Assembly (NCBI GenBank): GCA_937915045.1
Contig: CALDNM010000110.1
Location: forward strand, 1-31,147
Reading direction: 5' to 3'
Length of the DNA: 31,147 bases
Source of the DNA: an uncultured Clostridia bacterium
GTDB lineage: Bacteria > Bacillota > Clostridia > Peptostreptococcales > Anaerovoracaceae
Position 1 is the first letter of the stretch. Each line of letters begins with the position of its first letter. The notes beneath the pieces were generated by a model, which was given only the letters and a program-made list of their open reading frames with translations, had not been told where the DNA came from and searched no databases. Below, piece by piece: positions 8,389-15,790 of the stretch. The position numbers and the translations under genes are program-made.

Positions 8389-8393
8389 GACAC
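8382..8393. promoter_or_regulatory. Candidate operator overlapping the permease -35 box
   Basis: GTGTC-AA-GACAC is a perfect 12-bp dyad that includes the whole -35 hexamer of the permease promoter. A dimeric repressor bound here would block RNA polymerase. No regulator gene is adjacent, so the protein is unknown. Confidence 0.4.
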
Positions 8394-8527
8394 CTGTAAA
8401 TATATATGTCTTTCCGCATGGCTCGCAAGTGATAATACCCCCCCCCAGCGATAATATCTCCCATTCTTCCATTGCTTTTGCTCATTCTTGTTTTTTGAAA
8501 AACTCTCTAATGGACAAATGAAGGTAT

Positions 8528-8640
8528 CTCGATTTTTTCCATTGGATCGAGTGGGTTTGCGGGGTCGGGCTGCCGGGATCAGGTGAAAATGACCCGATCT
8601 GCCCCTAAAAAGCCACTTTGAAAGAGTGTCAAACCCGCAA
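8528..8640. other. Structured intergenic element with nested inverted repeats
   Basis: This is part of a gene-free stretch of about 580 bp between two divergent promoters. CTCGAT (8528-8533) mirrors ATCGAG (8546-8551). GGGTTTGCGGG (8553-8563) faces CAAACCCGCAA (8630-8640), which can pair in two overlapping registers. Nested inside, GGGC (8567-8570) pairs with GCCC (8601-8604). GATCAGGT (8577-8584) pairs with ACCCGATC (8592-8599) around a 7-base loop. The single A-C mismatch in that stem becomes a G-U pair if the minus strand is transcribed. The element is richer in G+C than its flanks. It could be a dispersed palindromic repeat or a small RNA; neither is proven. No coding sequence was recognised. 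Confidence 0.45.
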
Positions 8641-8719
8641 CCTCACAAATTTCAATGTAGAATTTTCATATATGCCAATTGTTCCATTGCAAACTAGAAC
8701 CGCAGTATGATTTTAAAGG

Positions 8720-8867
8720 AAGGCCCGCTCTCACGCGGGCTGATTGATATTAAAAGGAAGCTCTGCGCCGAGAACTTGCTGACCCAAGGCACTTCTGCAG
8801 AACATTTGAATTATTAAGAGGCAGCTCTGCACGGCCATATGTCGGCTCAGTGCTGCCGAAGCAGAGC
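8720..8867. other. Hairpin-rich intergenic segment with mutually exclusive pairings
   Basis: GCCCGC (8723-8728) and GCGGGC (8735-8740) form a short GC hairpin with no following T-tract on the plus strand and only CTTCCTTT on the minus strand. GCTCTGC occurs at 8760-8766 and again at 8824-8830, and either copy can pair with GCAGAGC at 8861-8867. A competing stem, GGCAGC (8820-8825) with GCTGCC (8852-8857), shares bases with the second copy. A perfect 10-bp palindrome, TTCTGCAGAA, lies at 8793-8802. The promoter of the plus-strand operon lies downstream, so this is not that operon's leader. The remaining sequence between these hairpins shows nothing recognisable. Confidence 0.4.
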
Positions 8868-8940
8868 GATCGAGTTATTTTGGACATTTTCAAAAACGAT
8901 CAACAGTGAGAGCATTATATATGCGCAGTATAGTCGTTTA

Positions 8941-8949
8941 TGTTATAAT
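8941..8949 (+). promoter_or_regulatory. Extended -10 promoter of the asp23-nusB operon
   Basis: TG-T-TATAAT is a perfect extended -10 element; no good -35 hexamer lies at the expected distance. Transcription would start near 8956, giving a leader of only about 14 bases that consists mostly of the GAGG ribosome binding site. A small dyad, GCAT-N5-ATGC (8912-8924), sits where a regulator could contact the -35 region. Confidence 0.6.
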
Positions 8950-8969
8950 AGATGTCCGAGGTAATTTGA

Positions 8970-9413
8970 ATGAGCAGAAAGAAAAATGAAATAGAAAATG
9001 ATGTTTTCGAAAGCGACGCTTACGAGAAGCAGCCTGAGAATGAAGATCTTGGAGAAGTGGAAATTTCCGATGATGTCATAGCGATATGCGCGGTGAATGC
9101 CACTCTGAAAACAGAGGGTGTCGCTAAGATGTATACCGGAATCACTGACTCTATATCTCAGATGTTCGGCAAGGAATCCGTTTCCAAAGGAGCGAAAATC
9201 AGCCAGTCCGACGAGGGCACGAGCATCGATCTTTTTATTGTCGTGGAATATGGAGCGAATATCCCGGATGTCGCTTTCAGCATACAGCAGAACGTCAAAA
9301 AAGAAATAGAGACCATGGTAGACAAAGAAGTCACCGCGGTGAACATACATGTGCAGGGGGTCGAACTGCCTGAAGACACAGAGAATGAAGAAGAAGAAGA
9401 GGAAGAGGAATAA
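8970..9413 (+). CDS. Asp23/Gls24 (alkaline shock/YqhY) family protein
   Basis: A 147-residue member of the Asp23/Gls24 family of small cytoplasmic envelope-associated stress proteins. The family signature is visible in GEVEISDDVIAICAVNAT (about residues 28-45), VEYG and IPDVAFSIQQNVKKEIETM, with VNIHVQGV near the end. The protein ends in a run of glutamates (EDTENEEEEEEEE), a feature of several YqhY-type members. It directly precedes nusB, exactly as yqhY does in Bacillus. YqhY has been linked to acetyl-CoA carboxylase and lipid homeostasis in that organism; carrying this over is inference. The start has CCGAGG eight bases upstream. The codons of the glutamate tail also supply the purine-rich ribosome binding site of nusB. 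Confidence 0.9.
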   Translation: MSRKKNEIENDVFESDAYEKQPENEDLGEVEISDDVIAICAVNATLKTEGVAKMYTGITDSISQMFGKESVSKGAKISQSDEGTSIDLFIVVEYGANIPDVAFSIQQNVKKEIETMVDKEVTAVNIHVQGVELPEDTENEEEEEEEE

Positions 9414-9417
9414 TAGA

Positions 9418-9840
9418 ATGAACAGGACAGAAGCCAGAGAACTCCTTATGCAGATGGTATTTCAGATGGAAGCGCAGGGAGACAGCAGCGATGAGCTTAT
9501 GAAGACCCTATATGAGGATCATAAAGGCATCCACAGAAGAGACAAAGAATATATCGAGGCAGAGTTCTCACTTATAAGATCTCATATCGACGACATAGAT
9601 GAACTGATCGACAAGGATTCAGAACGCTGGAAAGCGTCGCGTATGCCGAAATCCGATCTCGCTGTCGCGCGCGTAGCAGTATGTGAACTGACTTACTGCG
9701 ATGATATACCTGACGCTGTCGCGATAAACGAAGCCGTAGACCTCGCGAAGAAATTCGGCAGCAGCGATGATTCACCGAAATTCATCAACGGCCTTCTTGG
9801 AAAAATAGCAAGAGAAAAGACATGTCCGGAAAAGATCTGA
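9418..9840 (+). CDS. nusB: Transcription antitermination factor NusB
   Basis: A protein of 140 residues with the all-helical NusB fold. It begins MNRTEARELLMQMVFQMEAQ, and its C-terminal half contains SDLAVARVAVCELTY, VAINEAVDLAKKFG and FINGLLGKI, which are diagnostic for the family. It binds NusE (ribosomal protein S10) and the boxA RNA to promote antitermination of rRNA operons. ATG 9418 follows the Asp23 stop by four bases and has AGAGG upstream. The open frame extends further upstream, but that part only overlaps the asp23 gene in another frame. Its last 19 bases overlap the next gene. Confidence 0.96.
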   Translation: MNRTEARELLMQMVFQMEAQGDSSDELMKTLYEDHKGIHRRDKEYIEAEFSLIRSHIDDIDELIDKDSERWKASRMPKSDLAVARVAVCELTYCDDIPDAVAINEAVDLAKKFGSSDDSPKFINGLLGKIAREKTCPEKI

Positions 9841-10784
9841 TACTCGGTATCGATACTAGCAATTACACTACGTCAGCTGCTGTAGTCAGCAGAGACGGTG
9901 AAGTCATAAAAAGCAGCCGTATACTTCTTTCAGTAAAGAAGGGGGAGCGCGGGCTAAGGCAGTCAGAAGCCGTCTTTCAGCACGTCTGCAACATCCCTAA
10001 AGTGATGGATGCAGTAATGCCGGAAGCAGTAAGAGGCCGGATCGCGGGAGTGGCAGTGTCAGACAAGCCGAGACCTCGTAATGATTCGTACATGCCTGTT
10101 TTCAAAGCTGGAGAAGCGGCGGCCCGCACAGCGGCGGACGCGCTCGGCGTGCCATATATGACCTTCTCTCATCAGGAAGGACACATAGCCGCGATAAAAG
10201 AGTTCACGCATTACCGCGATGATGACAGAATACTGTTTTATCATCTGTCGGGAGGAACTACGGAACTACTGAAAGTCACTGACTATTTCAGCAAGGACGG
10301 AATGAAGATAGAGATAACAGGCGGGACCAAAGACATTTCTTTAGGTCAGCTCATTGACAGGACAGGCGTTGCGCTCGGCTGCTCTTTTCCGGCAGGAAAA
10401 GAACTCGATGACATAGTCATGAGATCGGCGGAAAACGGGATCTCACCATCAAAGTGTCTGAAACCAATACCTTTTGACGGGATGTATTTCAATCTGTCCG
10501 GTATCGAGTCTCAGACGCGCAGAATGATAGAAAATGAGGAAGTCGACAGGGACGCTCTCATCATGGAAATGTTCGAAAAAATGACGGGATGCCTTACTGC
10601 TCTTACAGAAAAAGCAATCGAAAAAACGGACATACACGATGTGGTTTTCGGAGGCGGAGTCTCATCGAGCCGTTATATAAGAAAAGCGATCGGAAAAGAT
10701 GTGCCGGGCGCGGTCTTCGGGGAATGGTCCGCGGACAACGCTGTAGGGACAGCACTGCTTGGGAGGAACAAATCATGGCTATAA
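9822..10784 (+). CDS. Kae1/TsaD-like domain protein (TsaD paralogue)
   Basis: A 320-residue ASKHA-fold protein related to TsaD, the enzyme that transfers threonylcarbamoyl to tRNA A37. It starts with the ATPase-like motif GIDTSNYTTSAAVV. It keeps the metal-binding histidines H117 and H121 in SHQEGH, the SGGTTEL phosphate loop (143-149) and a late aspartate in SADNAVGTALLG (D305). These match the three metal ligands of TsaD. The sequence is otherwise quite different from canonical TsaD, and a TsaD partner such as TsaB or TsaE is not nearby. The position between nusB and xseA is often held by folD in other Firmicutes. I infer a paralogue of unknown substrate, with a separate true tsaD elsewhere. 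It overlaps nusB by 19 bp and xseA by 10 bp. Confidence 0.85.
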   Translation: MSGKDLILGIDTSNYTTSAAVVSRDGEVIKSSRILLSVKKGERGLRQSEAVFQHVCNIPKVMDAVMPEAVRGRIAGVAVSDKPRPRNDSYMPVFKAGEAAARTAADALGVPYMTFSHQEGHIAAIKEFTHYRDDDRILFYHLSGGTTELLKVTDYFSKDGMKIEITGGTKDISLGQLIDRTGVALGCSFPAGKELDDIVMRSAENGISPSKCLKPIPFDGMYFNLSGIESQTRRMIENEEVDRDALIMEMFEKMTGCLTALTEKAIEKTDIHDVVFGGGVSSSRYIRKAIGKDVPGAVFGEWSADNAVGTALLGRNKSWL

Positions 10785-11992
10785 AGCCGATCACAGTTTC
10801 ACAGCTCAACGGATATATACACAGGGTACTGCAGACGGACCCTGTACTTGGAAACGTGACGGTGAGGGGAGAAATATCAAATCTCAAATTTCACAGCAGC
10901 GGGCACGTCTATTTCAGTCTGAAAGATGATGGGTCTAAGATAAATTGCTTCCTGGCGGCACAGAATCTGGCTCATATAAAATGTGCTCTCGATGAAGGGA
11001 TGGAGATCACCGCGGCAGGATATGTATCGGTGTATCAGCGGGGAGGTTACTACTCACTGAATATCCGGGACATCGAAACACAAGGGGTAGGAGACCTCGC
11101 GATAAGATTCGAAAAGCTGAAGAAGAAACTGGCCGATGAAGGCCTTTTGGATAAATCGCAAAAAAAAGAATTGCCTGCTTTTCCAAAAAAAGTCGCTGTC
11201 ATAACTGCGTCTACAGGCGCGGCTGTGCAGGATATCATAAAGATAATCACGAATAAAAACGATTATGTGGATGTGATGCTTTTCCCTGTTCTGGTCCAGG
11301 GGCCCGGAGCTGCTCATGACATATCGCGGGCACTGGATACAGTAAACAGAGAATTCCCCGATACCGATGTCATAATCACCGGCAGGGGAGGCGGCTCTAT
11401 CGAAGACTTATGGGCTTTCAATGAAGAAGAAGTCGCGAGAAGTATATACGCGTCGGATATCCCTGTGATATCCGGAGTGGGACACGAGATAGATTTCACG
11501 ATCGCGGATCTCGTTGCGGACAAAAGAGCTGAAACACCGACTGCCGCGGCGGATATGGCAGTCCCTGACACGGGAGAGATCCGGATGAGGCTCGATGAAC
11601 TAAGAGAAGACCTCGACGAAGATCTGGACAGGTATATAATAAGAGCTGAAGAGAGGCTGAACGCTTTTGGGATGAACGCGCTCAGGATGAGACTGATAGA
11701 ACGTACAGAGCGTTATGACATCAGATCGAAAGCGCTTATGGACGGAATGAAAAATTCCATGCGAAGGATCTTTTCGGAAAAAGAGCATGGTATGGAACTC
11801 ATGAAGCAGAAACTGGAAACTCTGGACCCCAAAAGCATCATAAGCAGAGGGTACGGAGCGATCCTGGATAAAGACATGAAAATGGTGACATCCGCAAAGA
11901 TGATGGAACATGGAGATCTGCTGAGGATCGTCCTTTCGGACGGAGACGCTGATGTGACAGTAGATGAAGTCAGGAGGAAAATGGATGGCTGA
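10775..11992 (+). CDS. xseA: Exodeoxyribonuclease VII large subunit
   Basis: A 405-residue catalytic subunit of exonuclease VII, which degrades single-stranded DNA from both ends. An N-terminal OB fold (MAIKPITVSQLNGYIHRVL to about residue 100) contains VRGEISNLKFHSSGHVYFSLKD. The nuclease core shows VAVITASTGAAVQDI and the family motif GRGGGSIEDLWAFN. VGHEIDFTIADLVADKRA and PTAAAD follow, then a long helical region and a C-terminal SRGYGAI block. ATG 10775 has GGGAGG eight bases upstream and matches the conserved N-terminus. A longer open frame upstream has no homology. It overlaps the preceding gene by 10 bp and xseB by 8 bp, so translation is coupled. Confidence 0.96.
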   Translation: MAIKPITVSQLNGYIHRVLQTDPVLGNVTVRGEISNLKFHSSGHVYFSLKDDGSKINCFLAAQNLAHIKCALDEGMEITAAGYVSVYQRGGYYSLNIRDIETQGVGDLAIRFEKLKKKLADEGLLDKSQKKELPAFPKKVAVITASTGAAVQDIIKIITNKNDYVDVMLFPVLVQGPGAAHDISRALDTVNREFPDTDVIITGRGGGSIEDLWAFNEEEVARSIYASDIPVISGVGHEIDFTIADLVADKRAETPTAAADMAVPDTGEIRMRLDELREDLDEDLDRYIIRAEERLNAFGMNALRMRLIERTERYDIRSKALMDGMKNSMRRIFSEKEHGMELMKQKLETLDPKSIISRGYGAILDKDMKMVTSAKMMEHGDLLRIVLSDGDADVTVDEVRRKMDG

Positions 11993-12179
11993 AGAAAAGA
12001 AAGCGACATTCGAACAGTCGATGGCCAAGCTCGAGAAAGCGGCCGCTGATCTGGAAAAAGATGATATCACACTTGATAAAGCGCTGAAAAGCTACGAACA
12101 GGGTATCAAATATTACGACCAGTGCAGCGAGATACTGAACGAAGCAAAACAGAAGATCGAAACTTATAATAGGAAATAG
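11985..12179 (+). CDS. xseB: Exodeoxyribonuclease VII small subunit
   Basis: A 64-residue helical protein (MAEEKKATFEQSMAKLEKAA) that binds the long helices of XseA. The pattern FEQSMAKLEKAAADLEKDDITLDKALKSYEQGIK is the family signature, and the length is normal. ATG 11985 is preceded by AGGAGG at a 7-base spacing. An in-frame ATG at 11964 is less likely because it would place that AGGAGG inside the gene. It overlaps the xseA stop by 8 bp. Confidence 0.94.
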   Translation: MAEEKKATFEQSMAKLEKAAADLEKDDITLDKALKSYEQGIKYYDQCSEILNEAKQKIETYNRK

Positions 12180-12201
12180 GAATATGTCGGAGGATGATGA
12201 T

Positions 12202-13116
12202 ATGACTATGGATGCTGATTTCAAAAGATACAAAGAACTTGTCGACGAGCACCTGCTCGACTTTATGCCGGACATCGACGCGAAGACTATAACTCTTTAC
12301 GATGCTATGAAATACAGTCTTACGGCTGGCGGCAAAAGGATAAGGCCGGCTCTGCTCCTTGGAGCGTGTGAGTTCTGCGGAGGTGATGTGAGTGCCGCGC
12401 TGCCTTACGCGTGCGCGCTCGAGTACATCCACACATACTCGCTTATACATGACGATCTGCCGTGCATGGATGATGATGAACTCAGAAGAGGGATGCCTAC
12501 GAACCATATGGTATATGGCGCCGGGATCGCGACCCTCGCTGGCGACGGGCTTTTAAGCGCGGCGTTCGAATCTATGAACATGGACATGCTCATGTATCTC
12601 GATAATAAAGACGAGCTGACGAAGAGAGTGAAGGCTTCATATGAAATATCAAAGGGAGCCGGCGTCCGCGGCATGGTCGCGGGGCAGGTCTCGGATCTTG
12701 AAGCGGAAGGACATTCAATAACTCTCGAGATGCTCGATTACATCAATCTGAATAAAACCGGCGCGATGATAAAGGCAGCTGTGAAGGCCGGAGCTGATCT
12801 GGGCGGCGGTGACGCTAAGATCACAAGCGACCTGAACGATTACGCTGAAAATCTGGGGCTCGCGTTCCAGGTGCGCGACGATATACTGGACATCACAGGT
12901 AACGTGAAAGATCTTGGTAAAAATACAGGCATGGACGCCGAGATGGATAAATCAAATTATCCGGCCATATTTGGACTGGATAAATCATACGAGAAGATGG
13001 AGAAACATCTCGATCTCGCTTACGCGTCGATCGCGTCGTATTATGACAACGCCGAATTCTTCTATCATCTGCTCGATATGCTCGAACTCAGAGAAAGAGA
13101 AAAAGTGAGGCACTAG
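12202..13116 (+). CDS. ispA: Polyprenyl (farnesyl/geranyl) diphosphate synthase
   Basis: An all-helical prenyltransferase of about 304 residues that condenses isopentenyl diphosphate with allylic diphosphates to give the C15 precursor of undecaprenyl and quinone chains. The first aspartate-rich motif is HDDLPCMDDDELRRG and the second is DDILD. GGKRIRP and the KTG motif (LNKTGAMIKAA) are also present. The residue pattern before the first DD motif fits the short-chain IspA class. I prefer ATG 12202 because GGAGG lies eight bases upstream. ATG 12184, six codons earlier, is a possible alternative with weaker signals. The stop codon shares its last base with the dxs start. The ispA-dxs pair supplies both substrate and elongation for isoprenoid synthesis. 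Confidence 0.94.
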   Translation: MTMDADFKRYKELVDEHLLDFMPDIDAKTITLYDAMKYSLTAGGKRIRPALLLGACEFCGGDVSAALPYACALEYIHTYSLIHDDLPCMDDDELRRGMPTNHMVYGAGIATLAGDGLLSAAFESMNMDMLMYLDNKDELTKRVKASYEISKGAGVRGMVAGQVSDLEAEGHSITLEMLDYINLNKTGAMIKAAVKAGADLGGGDAKITSDLNDYAENLGLAFQVRDDILDITGNVKDLGKNTGMDAEMDKSNYPAIFGLDKSYEKMEKHLDLAYASIASYYDNAEFFYHLLDMLELREREKVRH

Positions 13117-14981
13117 TGAGAAATTTAAAGGACTATGATTTTCCGGAGGACCTGAAGACTATGTCCGATGAAGAGCTTGAGCTCCTCGCCGTAGATATCA
13201 GGGATTTCCTTATCAGCACCATCAGCAGAACAGGAGGGCATCTGGCCTCCAATCTTGGTGTGGTCGAACTCACTATAGTACTTGAAAAAATGTTCGATTT
13301 CAGCAGAGACCGCATCATCTGGGATGTAGGTCATCAGTCATATGTACATAAGATCCTTACGGGGCGATGCGATAAATTTGAGACTTTAAGGCAGATAGAC
13401 GGTCTTAGCGGATTTCCAAGGCGAAGCGAAAGCGTATACGACGCCTTCGATACAGGACACGCGAGCACGTCTCTTTCCGCTCTTCTAGGAATGGCGGAAG
13501 CAAGGGATCTGCAGGGTGAAGATTACGCTACTGTAGCTGTGATAGGAGACGGTTCTCTCACAGGCGGACTCGCGCTCGAAGGACTGAACAATCTCGGAGC
13601 TTCACGCTCTGATTCCATTGTTATTCTGAATGACAATGGTATGTCGATATCGCAAAGTACCGGCGGACTTTCGAGACATCTGAACAAACTCAGGGTTTCG
13701 CAGGGCTACTACGATTTCAAGAAAACTCTAAAAAGCCGCGTGAAGAAGATACCTAAGGTCGGCGACGATCTGTACTCAGGACTTCAGAAAATGCGTGATT
13801 CACTGAAATATACGCTTGTAGACGGTGTTCTGTTCGAAGAATTCGGGTTCACTTATCTAGGACCTGTAGACGGACATGACATCGAAGCGCTCACGGAAAA
13901 TATAGCTCTCGCTAAAGAAGCCGAGGGGCCGGTGCTCCTTCATGTGATCACAAAGAAGGGGAAAGGCTACAGGAACGCTGAAGAAGATCCTAACAGATTC
14001 CATGGCACCGGGCCATTCGACCCTACGACAGGGAAGCTTCTGAAACAGCCTTCATCGCGTTCATATTCGGAGATATTCGGGAACAAACTCCTCGATCTGG
14101 CTGAAAAAGACAAGAAGATCGTAGCTATATCAGCCGCGATGATAAGCGCTACGGGTCTCGAGCCGTTCAGGGAAGAGTACCCCGAACGAGTGTTCGATGT
14201 CGGTATTGCTGAAGCGCACGGTGTGACTTTCGCCGCGGGACTCGCGGAAGGCGGATTGAAACCTGTGGTCGCGATATACTCGACTTTCCTTCAGAGGGCT
14301 TATGACGAGATCATGATCGACGTCTGCCTCCAGGATCTTCCTGTTGTCTTCGCTGTGGATCGAAGCGGCATAGTCGGCTCAGACGGTGCTACTCATCATG
14401 GCATTTTCGATTATTCATACTTCGGCCATATGCCGAACATGACGGTCCTGGCTCCGAGAGACGGAAGGGAGCTTGAGGACATGCTGGAATACGCGCTGGG
14501 GCTTGGTTCTCCGTGCGCGGTGAGATATCCCAGGGGCGAAGACGGGGATCTGGATATCGAACATACGCCTGTCGCTGACGGGGCCCAGGTCCTAAAAGAG
14601 GGCAGGGACGCTGAGATATGGGCGGCCGGATCTATGGTAAAACACGCGCTCAAAGCCGCCGAGATACTTGAAAATAAAGGGATCGACTGTGGCATAGTTG
14701 ACGCGAGATATATAAAACCTCTCGATACTGACGCGCTTATGGAAAGTGCCGGACGGACCGGGATGATCATTACTGCTGAAGATAATGTCCTCGCGGGAGG
14801 CTTCGGTGAAAAGATCGATGCTTTCTTTAAGAACGAGGGCTGTGATATAAAAACGATAAATATCGCGTGGCCGGACAAGTTCATCGAACACGGCACATGC
14901 GAAGAGCTGTACGCGAGATATGGTCTCGACGCCGGCGGGATAGCAGAAAGGATAAGTGACAGCATTGAAGGAAAGGCTTGA
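13116..14981 (+). CDS. dxs: 1-deoxy-D-xylulose-5-phosphate synthase
   Basis: A 621-residue thiamine-diphosphate enzyme that joins pyruvate and glyceraldehyde-3-phosphate in the first step of the MEP isoprenoid pathway. Visible hallmarks are GGHLASNLGVVELT, WDVGHQSYVHKILTG, the TPP motif GDGSLTGG starting at G144 with the LNN segment, and YLGPVDGHD. DVGIAEAHGVTFAAGLA and the transketolase C-terminal domain with ITAEDNVLAGGFG follow. The length is typical. The start codon is GTG 13116, overlapping the ispA stop by one base, with GAGG five bases upstream. Downstream tlyA overlaps its end by 26 bp. Confidence 0.97.
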   Translation: MRNLKDYDFPEDLKTMSDEELELLAVDIRDFLISTISRTGGHLASNLGVVELTIVLEKMFDFSRDRIIWDVGHQSYVHKILTGRCDKFETLRQIDGLSGFPRRSESVYDAFDTGHASTSLSALLGMAEARDLQGEDYATVAVIGDGSLTGGLALEGLNNLGASRSDSIVILNDNGMSISQSTGGLSRHLNKLRVSQGYYDFKKTLKSRVKKIPKVGDDLYSGLQKMRDSLKYTLVDGVLFEEFGFTYLGPVDGHDIEALTENIALAKEAEGPVLLHVITKKGKGYRNAEEDPNRFHGTGPFDPTTGKLLKQPSSRSYSEIFGNKLLDLAEKDKKIVAISAAMISATGLEPFREEYPERVFDVGIAEAHGVTFAAGLAEGGLKPVVAIYSTFLQRAYDEIMIDVCLQDLPVVFAVDRSGIVGSDGATHHGIFDYSYFGHMPNMTVLAPRDGRELEDMLEYALGLGSPCAVRYPRGEDGDLDIEHTPVADGAQVLKEGRDAEIWAAGSMVKHALKAAEILENKGIDCGIVDARYIKPLDTDALMESAGRTGMIITAEDNVLAGGFGEKIDAFFKNEGCDIKTINIAWPDKFIEHGTCEELYARYGLDAGGIAERISDSIEGKA

Positions 14982-15762
14982 TGTGATACTGACAGAAAAA
15001 GGCCTTTTCCCATCACGAGAAAAAGCAAGGACATCAATAATGGCCGGGATGATATACGTCAACGGGGCGATAAGTGATAAACCCGGCACGAAAATAGATG
15101 TCGATTCAAAGATCGAAGTCAAAGGGGACCCGTGTCCATATGTGAGCCGCGGGGGCCTGAAGCTTGAAAAGGCCATGGAGCTTTGGGATTTCTCGATGAC
15201 GGGAAAAGTATGCATGGACATGGGCGCGTCGACAGGCGGGTTCACGGACTGCATGCTCCAGAACGGAGCGTCCAAGGTATATTCTATAGATGTCGGATAC
15301 GGACAGCTTGACTGGAAGCTAAGAAACGACAGCCGTGTCGTGAATATGGAAAAGACAAATATCAGGTATCTGGACACGTCTCTCATTGAAGAGCCGATCG
15401 ACTTTATCAGTATAGACGTTTCTTTCATTTCTCTCGATCTCATGTTTCCTGTAGCAGCGAAAGTGCTTGCTGATGACGGAAAGATCGTGGCTCTTGTAAA
15501 GCCTCAGTTTGAAGCGGGGAGAGAGCAGGTAGGAAAGAAAGGGATAGTACGCGATCTGGATGTTCGGAGAGAAGTCCTTATGAAAGTCTGCGGATACGCT
15601 GAGAAGGCCGGTTTCAGCGTTGCAGGGGTATCATTTTCTCCTGTCACCGGAGCCAAAGGAAATGTCGAATTTTTGTTGTACTTGAACACAAAATTTGTTA
15701 GAATTGATATCAGAAATGAAATAGATCAAATCGTCCTTAACTCTCACAAGGAGTTGGAATAA
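14956..15762 (+). CDS. tlyA: TlyA-family 23S/16S rRNA (cytidine-2'-O)-methyltransferase / putative hemolysin
   Basis: About 268 residues. An N-terminal S4 RNA-binding domain (KERLDVILTEKGLFPSREKA) ends near SRGGLKLEKA. An FtsJ-like Rossmann methyltransferase follows, with the SAM motif CMDMGASTGGFTDCML and the catalytic-type lysine and glutamate-containing motif VKPQFEAGR. Family members methylate ribosomal RNA; hemolysin is a historical name. A GTG at 14956 is the most likely start, with AAAGGA just upstream; TTG 14965 is possible. The gene overlaps dxs by 26 bp. In Bacillus, argR and recN normally follow this gene, but here an aminotransferase does. Confidence 0.93.
   Translation: MTALKERLDVILTEKGLFPSREKARTSIMAGMIYVNGAISDKPGTKIDVDSKIEVKGDPCPYVSRGGLKLEKAMELWDFSMTGKVCMDMGASTGGFTDCMLQNGASKVYSIDVGYGQLDWKLRNDSRVVNMEKTNIRYLDTSLIEEPIDFISIDVSFISLDLMFPVAAKVLADDGKIVALVKPQFEAGREQVGKKGIVRDLDVRREVLMKVCGYAEKAGFSVAGVSFSPVTGAKGNVEFLLYLNTKFVRIDIRNEIDQIVLNSHKELE
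15676..15704 (+). promoter_or_regulatory. Candidate internal promoter for the aminotransferase gene
   Basis: Inside the 3' end of tlyA, TTGTAC (15676-15681) is followed by a 17-bp spacer whose last bases are TGT, then TAGAAT (15699-15704). This makes an extended -10 promoter. It would give the aminotransferase its own transcript with a leader of about 80 nt. This fits the different codon use of that gene. Confidence 0.45.
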
Positions 15763-15790
15763 ATTTTCTTAAATACCAAAGGAGATACAA

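Noticed and set aside
8275..8472. N-terminal extension of the permease reading frame to an ATG at 8472
   Set aside because: A perfect consensus promoter lies inside the extension, the peptide is hydrophilic and unlike the permease, and a good ribosome binding site marks the start at 8274.
8723..8740. GCCCGC/GCGGGC hairpin as a terminator
   Set aside because: Neither strand has a proper T-tract after the stem, and no gene ends nearby.
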